Origin: Clostridium algifaecis
GTDB lineage: Bacteria; Bacillota; Clostridia; Clostridiales; Clostridiaceae
Assembly: GCF_017874415.1 (NCBI RefSeq)
Contig: NZ_JAGGLM010000014.1
Location: 1 to 64,000, forward strand
Direction of reading: 5' to 3'
DNA length: 64,000 nucleotides
The translations under genes were made by a program, and so were the position numbers. Shown one piece after another: positions 17,599 to 24,894 of this stretch (its first letter is position 1; each line of letters opens with the position of its first letter). The notes under the pieces were generated by a model. The model had not been told where the DNA came from, made no database searches, and saw only the letters and a program-made list of their open reading frames with translations.

Positions 17599-18528
17599 TT
17601 ATCTCTTATATTCCACTGGTTTAGTTAATTTTATTACTGCTGCCAATGATACAAATATGACAGTTATGCAAACTGCAAGTATTGCCTTTCCAAAGCTTGT
17701 GAACATCAAAGTTTCATACCATTCCTTGTTTAGAAAATACATAAGTGGTATATTTCCTATTAAAAGAATAGTCATTGTTATAAACTCTTTCATAGGTTCA
17801 TAAAGGAGATAATCCAGCTCTGCTCCTACTATTCTCATATCTGAAAGCTTTGATACTATTGGTGTTAATGTGGTTTTTAAGTTTTTATCCTCTTGGCAAG
17901 CTATTACTGCATCCACCCATTCTCTGAATACATTATTATCTATTTTGCTTCTAAGGTTTTCTAATGCTATTTTCATATTAGAATTTATAAGCTTTGTTTG
18001 AGTTAAAAAGCCTTTAAAAACATCTGATACTGGTGGATTTAGATAGGTTATATTTTCATCTACTGCGGTTATTATACTTTCACTTCGCATATAGGATGTG
18101 GTAATTACTGAAAGAGCTGTTTCAAGTTCAGCATTTAACTGCTTTTTAAAAAAGTTTGCTGTAAATTTTATATACCAAAAGGGTACAAGCGAAAAGCCTA
18201 TAGAGAGCACTGGAACTAAAAAGAAGTTATTCATAGATACAGCTACAATAACTCCCATTACAAATAAGAAAAATGAAGCTAAACAAAGGGTATAAAACTT
18301 TTCTGTTTTTCCTGTTATTCTAAGTATTTCTTTAGTTTCTTCAAGAAGAAGCTTTATTCCTCGTGGCTTTTTCTTATTTGTAGCTTCTTTAACCTTTGTT
18401 TTAATTGATTTTTTCTTTCCTTTAAATTTATTTGCTATAGCTTCAAAGAATTCAAAGGGTGACAAGGAAAGTAATACAAAACTCCCTGCAATTATTCCTA
18501 AGAAAGCTATTAATTTTAACAAGGTCAT
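17599..18528 (-). CDS. tadB: TadB-like inner membrane platform protein
   Basis: 309 residues. An N-terminal helix (about 5-25) and a basic stretch with KGKKKSIKTKVK precede two central helices (about 80-125), a cytoplasmic T2SS-F-type helical domain (ETALSVITTSYMRSESIITAV) and two C-terminal helices. This is the TadB layout. It follows tadA with a 4-bp overlap, and its partner tadC lies 0.8 kb further on beyond HigBA. The start ATG follows GGTGAAG inside the end of tadA. Confidence 0.7.
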   Translation of the reverse strand: MTLLKLIAFLGIIAGSFVLLSLSPFEFFEAIANKFKGKKKSIKTKVKEATNKKKPRGIKLLLEETKEILRITGKTEKFYTLCLASFFLFVMGVIVAVSMNNFFLVPVLSIGFSLVPFWYIKFTANFFKKQLNAELETALSVITTSYMRSESIITAVDENITYLNPPVSDVFKGFLTQTKLINSNMKIALENLRSKIDNNVFREWVDAVIACQEDKNLKTTLTPIVSKLSDMRIVGAELDYLLYEPMKEFITMTILLIGNIPLMYFLNKEWYETLMFTSFGKAILAVCITVIFVSLAAVIKLTKPVEYKR

Positions 18529-19889
18529 TTTTCTTCACCTTCTTCTACTACATTTTTAGAAAGCAAGCTTTCTAGTACACTTAATGGCATTCCATTTTCA
18601 AGAAGCCTTTTTTGAAGACTCTTTGATATATCCTTTGCTTTGTCATAGTTACCTATTATTTTAACCTTTCCATCTTTTACCGTATTTTCTTTAATATGAT
18701 AATGAAAAAGAGTGTGAATTTGCCTTTTACCATTAGGCAGTATTTCACACTCTGTAATTTCCATTACCTTTCTTGAATTATCTTCAAGTTTTTTAGTAAA
18801 TAAAACTATTGGAAAAGCTTCTGTAACTAAAGAATATAAGGTGTCATCATTTATATCATATTTCATTTTACAAAGGGTCATCATACGAAAATAGGTAGCT
18901 TCACAGGAATTTGCATGAGTTGTAGTTATTACTGCATGTCCTGTTCTTGCTGCCTCTTGAGCTGCAAAGGATTCTTCTCCTTTCATTTCCGCTACACATA
19001 TATAATCAGGGTTAAAAGTTAAAGCACTTTCAAGGAGCTTTTCTTGATCTATATTCTGTTTTTTATCTTCACTATACCTTGTAACTGTATGGACTATATT
19101 GTTTATTACCTTTCCTTCTTCATCTGTTTTCACAAGGTCAAACTCTCTTGTTCCATTTTCTATGGTAAATATTCTTTTATCATCTGGAATTGTAGATAAA
19201 AGCCAGCTCATTAAGGTAGTTTTACCTGAAGACGTTGCTCCTGTTACACACATACTTATGCCATATCTTAAGCATATACTTAAAAAATCAAGCATTTCTT
19301 CTGTAGCTGTGCCATTTTTAATAAAGTTCTCTTTAGCTAATCTTTGAGGATTTACAATACGGATAGAAGCTGAAATTCCTTTATCATCATCTATAACACC
19401 AGTACCAAATACAGTTATTCTTATTTTATTTGATAAGTGTCCTCTTACTATGGGCTGAGAGTTATCTAAAATCATTCCCGACTTATGGAGCAGTCTTCTT
19501 ATTACATCTATAGCATGTTCAGGAGAATTGAATTTCTCTTTTGTAGGCAGAATTTCTCCGTTAGTATAAGTTATTTTAATATCTCTCCACTGATTTATAT
19601 TGATTTCTTCTACATCTTTTCTAAATAGATACTTTGTTAAGAATGAAAACTCTGCCATCTCTGTATAAAGTTTTTCTACAAGCTCATCAAAACTTAATCC
19701 CTCTACCCCTAAGGAATAGTCCATAATATATTTTGAAATATAGGATTTTATTTGCTCCTTCTGCTCATTTGGGTTATCTGAAATAAGATTTGAATATTTA
19801 TTTGAAATATGTTCCTGTACATCCTGTAGTATGTCTGGGAATTCTTTTAAGTTTTTCCCTGTATTGAAAAACAAAGCTGCATTATTCAT
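18525..19889 (-). CDS. tadA: TadA/CpaF-family secretion ATPase
   Basis: 454 residues, a cytoplasmic hexameric ATPase that drives pilus assembly. The N-terminal domain (1-120) is typical of the CpaF branch. Walker A is GATSSGKTT (217-225); an Asp/Glu-box region and Walker B in YICVAEMKGEESFAAQEA (about 294-311) follow, with a His box in TGHAVITTTHAN. It overlaps the upstream TadZ-like and downstream TadB-like genes by 4 bp each. VirB11-type conjugation ATPases share this fold, so it could serve the DNA-transfer channel as well, but the gene neighbours favour Tad. Confidence 0.85.
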   Translation of the reverse strand: MNNAALFFNTGKNLKEFPDILQDVQEHISNKYSNLISDNPNEQKEQIKSYISKYIMDYSLGVEGLSFDELVEKLYTEMAEFSFLTKYLFRKDVEEININQWRDIKITYTNGEILPTKEKFNSPEHAIDVIRRLLHKSGMILDNSQPIVRGHLSNKIRITVFGTGVIDDDKGISASIRIVNPQRLAKENFIKNGTATEEMLDFLSICLRYGISMCVTGATSSGKTTLMSWLLSTIPDDKRIFTIENGTREFDLVKTDEEGKVINNIVHTVTRYSEDKKQNIDQEKLLESALTFNPDYICVAEMKGEESFAAQEAARTGHAVITTTHANSCEATYFRMMTLCKMKYDINDDTLYSLVTEAFPIVLFTKKLEDNSRKVMEITECEILPNGKRQIHTLFHYHIKENTVKDGKVKIIGNYDKAKDISKSLQKRLLENGMPLSVLESLLSKNVVEEGEEK

Positions 19890-20713
19890 GAATTAGTTCC
19901 TCCCTTCCCAAAAGCTTTTTTAAATAAGGAAATCTCTTTTATTTTTGATTTAGTTTCTACAGTATTCTCTTTTTCATCTACTAGATAATTACTTAAAGCT
20001 CTTATAGTATTTTCATATTCTAAGCTATTCTTATCCTTTAGCTGGTTAAAAAGAGATGCTGATAAAAATTGATTTTCTATTTCTTCTGTATAGGGCAGCT
20101 CATATCTTACTCCTCTATACATTTCTATTATCTGATCCTTTGGTTCCTTCTCCTTTACCTTTGATAAAACCCTAATATGCTTATCTACATTAAATCTTCT
20201 ATCTACAAGCAGTAGCAAATAAGAAGCGAAGTAGGATATTGCCTTTAAATCACTGCTGCAAAGCCTTACTACATTATCTGCCATTTCAAGTGCTACTGCT
20301 GATAAGGTATCATAGGCAAAAACACTTGAACAATCTATAATAACATAATCTGCAAGATGCCTTAGAAGTATTAAAAAATCTACTGCTCTTTCCTTTGAAT
20401 AAGAAGCATAAGTAAATATATTCTCTCCTTGAGAATATCCCAGAAAACTTATATAAGGATTTTTTTCTAAGGTAATGCATTTTGATAAAATATCTTCCTG
20501 AGTTATTTCTGGAGCTGATAATATGCTACCTAAAGATTTATTTTCTTCTTTTGCATAGGGTAATATTGTCATAATGCTTGGTGAAAGCACATCACAAAAC
20601 ACCACTATAACATTTTTCTTTTTTGTAGAAAGTTCTTTAGCGAGTTTAATGCTTACAGTAGTTTTTCCTGCATCAGGATTTCCCCAAAGAGCAATTATTT
20701 TATTATTGTTCAT
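19886..20713 (-). CDS. TadZ/CpaE-like MinD-family ATPase
   Basis: 275 residues with a P-loop at the very N-terminus, WGNPDAGKTTVSIKLA. It therefore lacks the receiver-like domain of standard CpaE. YVIIDCSSVFAYDTLSAVA is the switch II/Walker B region. In Tad systems such ATPases fix the assembly site in the cell. It overlaps cpaB (upstream) and tadA (downstream) by a few bases. This is the ATPase-competent counterpart of the degenerate protein at 4.5 kb. Confidence 0.7.
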   Translation of the reverse strand: MNNNKIIALWGNPDAGKTTVSIKLAKELSTKKKNVIVVFCDVLSPSIMTILPYAKEENKSLGSILSAPEITQEDILSKCITLEKNPYISFLGYSQGENIFTYASYSKERAVDFLILLRHLADYVIIDCSSVFAYDTLSAVALEMADNVVRLCSSDLKAISYFASYLLLLVDRRFNVDKHIRVLSKVKEKEPKDQIIEMYRGVRYELPYTEEIENQFLSASLFNQLKDKNSLEYENTIRALSNYLVDEKENTVETKSKIKEISLFKKAFGKGGTNS

Positions 20714-21509
20714 TTGTACTTGCCCCCTGACTTACTGAGTTATCTGTATTACTCATATTTCCTGTACTACTATCTTTATTATCATTTATAAGCTTCTTTT
20801 GCTCATCTAAGAATTTTCGAGAATTTTCCTCTGAACCTCTATATATTAAGGACACATGGATTTTACTTTTTTGCTCAAGATCTGCAAGCAACTTTGCTTG
20901 AGTTCTATTTACTAAAAGAGTTATAGTAGATGGTAATTCCTGTTCCTTATCTTTTTCATTTGTTTGTTTTTGATTATAAACCCTATCTGCTCCTTCGCTG
21001 GTAGTTACTGCAAGGACTCTTACATATTGAAGCTCTTTCGGTATAACAGTTTCTCTAATCTCACCATAATCTGATGCAATTATAGAAATAATATCTCCTG
21101 TTTGAAGTTTTCCTGAAAGCCCTGCAGCAAAGCTTTTTATGCTTATTGATATCGCCTGATTATTACCATCAAGACTATATAGATATTTATTTTCTGCTAA
21201 AGGACTATTTGAAATCTTGCTACTTAAAATATAATCTCCTTTACTTAAATCTGCTGTAGCATATTTACCTACAACACTATCTTTATCTATTAATACATTC
21301 TTTGGCAGATTATATCCACCTATTTCAACGGTTTCAATCTTATCAGAGCTTATAATTTCTCCCTTAGGAATATCTTTACTTATCCTCACTATTTTGACCT
21401 TTGACTGTAATGCATTATTGTATAATGGTGTTATACCAAAGCATATAATAAGAGATAAAACTATAGCTGAAAGTCCTATTACCGTTCTGTTTTTTAATAA
21501 ATTTTTCAT
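20703..21509 (-). CDS. cpaB: CpaB/RcpC-like SAF-domain protein
   Basis: About 268 residues. ATG at 21509 after GAGGAGG with 9-nt spacing. One N-terminal membrane helix (TVIGLSAIVLSLIICFGI) is followed by an SAF domain (ISKDIPKGEIISSDKIET, SVVGKYATADLSKGDYIL) and an RcpC-like domain (GLSGKLQTGDIISIIAS). CpaB is a periplasmic/extracytoplasmic factor needed for Tad pilus biogenesis. The C-terminal 40 residues are low-complexity and polar (Asn/Ser). An intrinsic-terminator-like hairpin lies just upstream. Confidence 0.75.
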   Translation of the reverse strand: MKNLLKNRTVIGLSAIVLSLIICFGITPLYNNALQSKVKIVRISKDIPKGEIISSDKIETVEIGGYNLPKNVLIDKDSVVGKYATADLSKGDYILSSKISNSPLAENKYLYSLDGNNQAISISIKSFAAGLSGKLQTGDIISIIASDYGEIRETVIPKELQYVRVLAVTTSEGADRVYNQKQTNEKDKEQELPSTITLLVNRTQAKLLADLEQKSKIHVSLIYRGSEENSRKFLDEQKKLINDNKDSSTGNMSNTDNSVSQGASTNEQ

Positions 21510-21523
21510 TGAAAAATTCCTCC

Positions 21524-21940
21524 TCAAAATAATAAATATGTTAAAAAGCACCCTACCGAAAGATAAGGTGCTAATGGAAAGGATATGTTAATATCCTTAT
21601 TTCTAATTTTGTAATAAATTTTATTTACTGTTATAGCAATGATAAGCCCTAAAAAGCTTCCAACAAGCCCTCCCTTCAATCCAAGAAAAAATCCATTAGC
21701 TCCCATAAACTTAACATCACCACCACCTATACCTCCATTTTTTATTAGAGCTGTAGTAAAAAATGGAATAGGTACAAGTAATAGTCCTATTATTGAATTT
21801 AAACTGTTTAAATTGATTAATGCTACAATAATTATTACGATATGAACCTTATCTGGAATAGTTTTAGTCTTTATATCCCAAAAACTTGCATAGGCTAAAA
21901 TTAAGACATACAAGATACCCTTAAGAACAAATATATCCAT
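21524..21940 (-). CDS. A24-family prepilin peptidase
   Basis: 138 residues with several membrane helices, the compact TadV/CpaA type. The two catalytic aspartates are visible: the first in ASFWDIKTKTIPD (about residue 22) and the second in GIGGGDVKFMGANGF (about 74). It would remove leader peptides from the pilin-like proteins encoded in this operon. It follows the small membrane gene at 22.0 kb by about 60 nt. The hairpin overlapping its last codons may attenuate transcription into cpaB. Confidence 0.85.
   Translation of the reverse strand: MDIFVLKGILYVLILAYASFWDIKTKTIPDKVHIVIIIVALINLNSLNSIIGLLLVPIPFFTTALIKNGGIGGGDVKFMGANGFFLGLKGGLVGSFLGLIIAITVNKIYYKIRNKDINISFPLAPYLSVGCFLTYLLF
21547..21572 (-). 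terminator. Attenuator-like hairpin inside the prepilin peptidase 3' end
   Basis: Inverted repeat AGCACC/GGTGCT with partial inner pairing, followed on the minus strand by TTTTT. It overlaps the last codons of the peptidase gene and precedes cpaB. Confidence 0.45.
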
Positions 21941-22002
21941 CCCTAACTTTTCACCTTTCTTTCAGTCAAAATTAAAACACCCTTCATTCAATTAAGTAAA
22001 TG

Positions 22003-22335
22003 TTAGGTGCTTATATTCCATTCATCTAAATATTTGTATCTATAAACCTTTTGAGATTTATGAAATCTAACCATGAATTTTATCTGATCCACTACTGAAA
22101 CATTAGTTTTATCCTTTGTAAGCATCATAACTGAACCTGCAATTGAAGATAAAATAAACACCACACAAAATGCGGTTTTCCTTGTGATTAAATACACTAC
22201 TATATCAATCAATGCTGCAACAAAGGTTGCTCCCATGGATTTTAAAAGCTCTTCTTTCCCAAAACCTTCAAAAATTTCTGTTCTTGTTTTTAAACCTAGT
22301 GGTATATATAAAGTTTCTTTTTCAAGTTGCTCCAT
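22003..22335 (-). CDS. VirB3/PrgI-like small membrane protein
   Basis: 110 residues. A short cytoplasmic N-terminus (IPLGLKTRTEIFEGFGKEEL) is followed by two adjacent membrane helices (about 37-50 and 54-72), then a basic C-terminus (FHKSQKVYRYKYLDEW). This layout fits the small two-span VirB3/PrgI class of conjugation proteins. It overlaps the Spo0E-like gene by 14 bp, with its Shine-Dalgarno GGAGG inside that gene. Assignment rests on topology and context only. Confidence 0.5.
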   Translation of the reverse strand: MEQLEKETLYIPLGLKTRTEIFEGFGKEELLKSMGATFVAALIDIVVYLITRKTAFCVVFILSSIAGSVMMLTKDKTNVSVVDQIKFMVRFHKSQKVYRYKYLDEWNIST

Positions 22336-22534
22336 TGTAATCCTCCATTTTTATTTCATTTTTACCATTTACCTTATTTGCTTCTATATAATCAATTATA
22401 AGTTTGTCCATTTGTCTGCTTAAATCTAATATTTCTTCTGTAAGACTTTCATCATCTATAGATACACATATTTCATTTAAAACAATTCTTAAATTTTCTA
22501 TTTCATTATTTATATATTCTACACTATTTTTCAT
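22322..22534 (-). CDS. Spo0E-like aspartyl-phosphate phosphatase
   Basis: About 70 residues, two predicted helices. The C-terminal helix carries LSRQMDKLIIDYIEAN, close to the Spo0E signature S-Q-x-L-D-x-L-I-x-x-Y, with Arg where some members have Gln. Spo0E proteins dephosphorylate Spo0A~P and delay sporulation. ATG chosen at 22534. It is the first gene of the leftward Tad operon, directly after the regulated promoter at 22.58-22.61 kb. Encoding it on the ICE would let the element hold back host sporulation while transferring. Low-complexity helices could mimic the motif, so moderate confidence. Confidence 0.65.
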   Translation of the reverse strand: MKNSVEYINNEIENLRIVLNEICVSIDDESLTEEILDLSRQMDKLIIDYIEANKVNGKNEIKMEDYNGAT

Positions 22535-22576
22535 ACCCTTCACCCCATATTTTCCATAATAATATCATATTGAGAT

Positions 22577-22621
22577 ATTATACCATATATTTTATCATTT
22601 GTAGACTATAGTCCGTGGACT
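22577..22621 (-). promoter_or_regulatory. Leftward Tad-operon promoter with Xre operator
   Basis: Minus-strand -10 TATAAT (22577-22582), 17-bp spacer, -35 TCTACA (22600-22605). The perfect palindrome GACTATAGTC (22604-22613) overlaps the -35, and the adjoining inverted repeat AGTCC-GT-GGACT (22610-22621) follows. These repeats lie between the leftward operon and the rightward Xre gene, so the repressor probably controls both. Confidence 0.65.
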
Positions 22622-22666
22622 TCTTGTCGCTTTTTTTTGACAATTATATAGAAAGGGATGATTGTA

Positions 22667-22900
22667 ATGTTTTTAGAAGAAGCTTTAGCTATTGTTTTAA
22701 AGGAATATAGAACTGAAAAAAATCTTTCTCAAGAAGAATTAGCAGATAAATGTGATTTAGACAGAACCTATATTAGTCTTTTAGAAAGAGGAAAAAGAAA
22801 GCCTACTCTTAGTGTTGTTTTTAATATTTGTGATAGTTTAGAAGTTAATCCTAGTGCATTTATTTCTAAAATAGAAATACTCCTTAAAGATAAAATCTAG
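22667..22900 (+). CDS. Xre-family repressor of the transfer operon
   Basis: About 77 residues, essentially one Cro/CI helix-turn-helix domain (NLSQEELADKCDLDRTYISL, then LERGKRKPTLSVVFNICDSL). It is divergent from the leftward Tad operon. ATG at 22667 chosen because it lies 9 nt after AAAGGG; the ATG at 22658 touches the ribosome binding site. The palindromes at 22604-22621 between the two units are probable operators. Its last bases overlap convergently with the gene at 22897. No sensor domain is visible, so induction must come from elsewhere. Confidence 0.8.
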   Translation: MFLEEALAIVLKEYRTEKNLSQEELADKCDLDRTYISLLERGKRKPTLSVVFNICDSLEVNPSAFISKIEILLKDKI

Positions 22901-23106
22901 TTATAATAGTTCACTATTAATTCTTTAATTTGCCATATACACTCAGCTATTATATAAAAAATCGCTGTGTTTTTTGCTCTTTTCTTATACATAGAGCTTT
23001 CTTCCTCAGATGCTCCCATACGAATAAGACAGTAAATTACTCTAAGTACTGCCCCTGCTCTTATTAATACCATAAAAGCATCTGCTATTTCTTTTACTAA
23101 ATCCAT
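22897..23106 (-). CDS. Small two-span membrane protein next to VirB6
   Basis: 69 residues with two hydrophobic helices (about 8-28 and 47-65) around a charged loop (SEEESSMYKKRAK). It starts 1 base from the end of the VirB6-like gene, with AGGAG in that gene. A small conserved protein at this place is common in clostridial ICEs; its function is unknown. The 3' end overlaps the convergent Xre gene by 4 bp. Confidence 0.5.
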   Translation of the reverse strand: MDLVKEIADAFMVLIRAGAVLRVIYCLIRMGASEEESSMYKKRAKNTAIFYIIAECIWQIKELIVNYYN

Positions 23107-23942
23107 TACTTAAAAGCTCCTTTCGCTATCTGTACAAGTCTTACAGATTGATATATATTCCCCATTAATCCAGAGCCTTGACCACCAGATACGATAATAA
23201 ATTCTTGAAGGAATCTTGGTGTTTTTATGGCAAGCATTAGGGCTGCTATTCCCCAAAACACATGAGTATTAAGCATTAATGCTACTCCTATCTTTGCAAG
23301 CACTATCTGGACCATAACAGCTAAAGTTGATTGAAAAAACTTTTGTATATAGGTCCTAAATACTCCTTTATCTGCATCTAAAATACCTACACAGGCTAAG
23401 GGAAGTCCTATCCTTAGTATTAATATTTCCATACCTCTCATTAAAAATTGTAAGTATAAAAGAAAGAAGCATATGAAAAATATCAGTGATATTATGGCTG
23501 TAAATAGTCCTGCGCTTGATATTCCTGTTATTACTGCTGAAAAATCTGTTGTCATTCCCTTACTTATTAAATTTATTACCTTATCTGTTAAATCTTCAAC
23601 TATTTTTGCAAGCCAAAGATATAGTGTAGGAAAACTTACTGCTATTGCCAGGGCTTTAAAAAATCCAGTAAGAAATACTAATGGATCTGCATCTGCATCA
23701 CCTTCAGTCCAAAGCACATACTGCTCAAAGCCTTTCTTTAGAAATTTAAGCACTATAAGGGATATACCAAAAGCCAAAAATATATTAAACACTTCTGTAA
23801 ATCCATTTGTACCAATTAGAGTATCCATATATTTTTCTGAATGAAGAGCTATAGGGACAAGATCATTTAAAAGAGAATTTACATATGCAAGGCAGCCACT
23901 TAATATCCCTGCAATTAGCATTACAAGTAATGCCTCCAACAT
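23106..23942 (-). CDS. VirB6/TrbL-like multi-span channel protein
   Basis: About 278 residues with six or so membrane helices and a polar loop near 80-95 (WTEGDADADPLVFL). It includes TrbL/VirB6-type features such as LRIGLPLACVGILDADKG, and a Gly-rich end (SGGQGSGLMGN). It would form part of the membrane pore for DNA transfer. Of two adjacent ATGs the second (23942) has better spacing to GGAGG. It lies downstream of the pilin genes beyond the strong stem-loop at 23955-23996. Confidence 0.7.
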   Translation of the reverse strand: MLEALLVMLIAGILSGCLAYVNSLLNDLVPIALHSEKYMDTLIGTNGFTEVFNIFLAFGISLIVLKFLKKGFEQYVLWTEGDADADPLVFLTGFFKALAIAVSFPTLYLWLAKIVEDLTDKVINLISKGMTTDFSAVITGISSAGLFTAIISLIFFICFFLLYLQFLMRGMEILILRIGLPLACVGILDADKGVFRTYIQKFFQSTLAVMVQIVLAKIGVALMLNTHVFWGIAALMLAIKTPRFLQEFIIVSGGQGSGLMGNIYQSVRLVQIAKGAFK

Positions 23943-23954
23943 CATCACCTCCAA

Positions 23955-23996
23955 GTTTAAAGGGCTTTGAAGTTTAAACTTGCAAGCCCTTTAAAC
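23955..23996 (-). promoter_or_regulatory. Long perfect stem-loop between pilin genes and virB6-like gene
   Basis: A perfect 13-bp stem: GTTTAAAGGGCTT (23955-23967) pairs with AAGCCCTTTAAAC (23984-23996). The loop itself holds the palindrome AAGTTTAAACTT. No T-run follows; the Shine-Dalgarno of the next gene comes directly after. Likely an mRNA stabiliser or attenuator that sets pilin mRNA above downstream genes. Confidence 0.6.
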
Positions 23997-24003
23997 GGTT
24001 TTA

Positions 24004-24234
24004 TTAGCCTTTAAAATTAAACATATCCTTTATTCTTTGAGTTAATGTTGGTAAAACTGTATCTTTAAATAATAGATACAATCCACCAAGTACGAGTGCT
24101 CCTATTACTACTGACATTAGGATCTTTACTGCGGTATCAACAAAACCCTCACCACTTTTGCTCTTTAAGGCTTCCTTTACTGAATTCACCTTATTCATCG
24201 CTTTTAATTGCATTATTAATACTAAATTTCTCAT
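24004..24234 (-). CDS. DUF6133-like small pilin candidate (copy 2)
   Basis: 76 residues. A 30-residue basic N-terminus ends in KSKSGEGFVDTA, followed by a hydrophobic helix (VKILMSVVIGALVLGGLYLL) and a short tail ending MFNFKG. The layout is that of Flp-type pilins: leader, Gly cleavage site, acidic +5 residue (here Asp), hydrophobic helix. A prepilin peptidase is encoded in the adjacent operon. It is nearly identical to the gene at 24286 (three substitutions by eye). I recall this family as DUF6133; the pilin role is my inference. Confidence 0.6.
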   Translation of the reverse strand: MRNLVLIMQLKAMNKVNSVKEALKSKSGEGFVDTAVKILMSVVIGALVLGGLYLLFKDTVLPTLTQRIKDMFNFKG

Positions 24235-24285
24235 TAATAAATACCTCCACTTTTTATATTTTCTTTTTACTTTTTTTATAACTTT

Positions 24286-24516
24286 TTAGCCCTTGAAATT
24301 GAACATATCTTTTATTCTTTGAGTTAATGTAGGGAGAACTGTGTCCTTAAATAATAGATATAATCCACCAAGAACTAATGCTCCTATTACTACTGACATT
24401 AGAATCTTTACTGCGGTATCAACAAAGCCCTCACCGCTTTTACTCTTTAAAGCTTTTTTTACTGAATTCACCTTACTCATTGCTTTTAATTCCATCATTA
24501 ATACTAAATTTCTCAT
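24286..24516 (-). CDS. DUF6133-like small pilin candidate (copy 1)
   Basis: 76 residues, tandem paralogue of the gene at 24004, with the same SGEGFVDTA site, the same hydrophobic helix and an identical C-terminus. Substitutions lie only in the leader region. The start follows GGAGG by 9 nt in both copies. Two adjacent copies fit a need for a large amount of a structural subunit. Confidence 0.6.
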   Translation of the reverse strand: MRNLVLMMELKAMSKVNSVKKALKSKSGEGFVDTAVKILMSVVIGALVLGGLYLLFKDTVLPTLTQRIKDMFNFKG

Positions 24517-24543
24517 TAATAAATACCTCCACTTTTTTAAAAA

Positions 24544-24894
24544 TTATTTGTAATATCCAATTACTAAATTTAATGTAGCTGAAGCTATAACTGCGCCTAT
24601 GCAAGAAACTATAGCAACTACAATTCTGTTGTTCCACTTCTTCTGATCCATATCATCGGCAGCACTACGTCTTATAAAAAAGTATATTATAAGCACTCCT
24701 GCCACTACTGGAGCAAATATCATAAGCCAAGTTGTTATGTCATTTATAAGTTTTTCTGTACCTTTTACAAGTTTGCTATTTTGTACTGTATCATCAGCAT
24801 AGACTGTATAGCTGCTTATAAATAAAACATATAAAGTTAAAATTACTGCCCATGCCTTTTCTTTTACTTTCTTTAATAAATTTTTAATCTTCAT
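24544..24894 (-). CDS. VirB2/TrbC-like conjugative pilin
   Basis: About 116 residues. ATG at 24894 lies within the last codons of virD4, with GGAGA upstream. A signal-peptide-like N-terminus (about 17-36, ending VYADD) is followed by two hydrophobic helices (about 57-76 and 90-110) with a basic loop between. This is the layout of VirB2/TrbC pilins of Gram-positive type IV systems. It lies between virD4 and the small Flp-like genes. Confidence 0.6.
   Translation of the reverse strand: MKIKNLLKKVKEKAWAVILTLYVLFISSYTVYADDTVQNSKLVKGTEKLINDITTWLMIFAPVVAGVLIIYFFIRRSAADDMDQKKWNNRIVVAIVSCIGAVIASATLNLVIGYYK

Larger units (their letters stand above)
24004..24533 (-). repeat. Tandem duplication of the pilin-like gene
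   Basis: Two direct copies of roughly 250 bp, offset by 282 bp, each with gene plus ribosome binding site (AGTGGAGGTATTTATTA). They are about 90% identical by eye, with mostly silent differences. Confidence 0.85.

Noticed and set aside
24004-24533. Insertion sequence or CRISPR-like repeat
   Set aside because: The two repeats are complete coding units with ribosome binding sites; differences are mostly silent. A gene duplication explains them.
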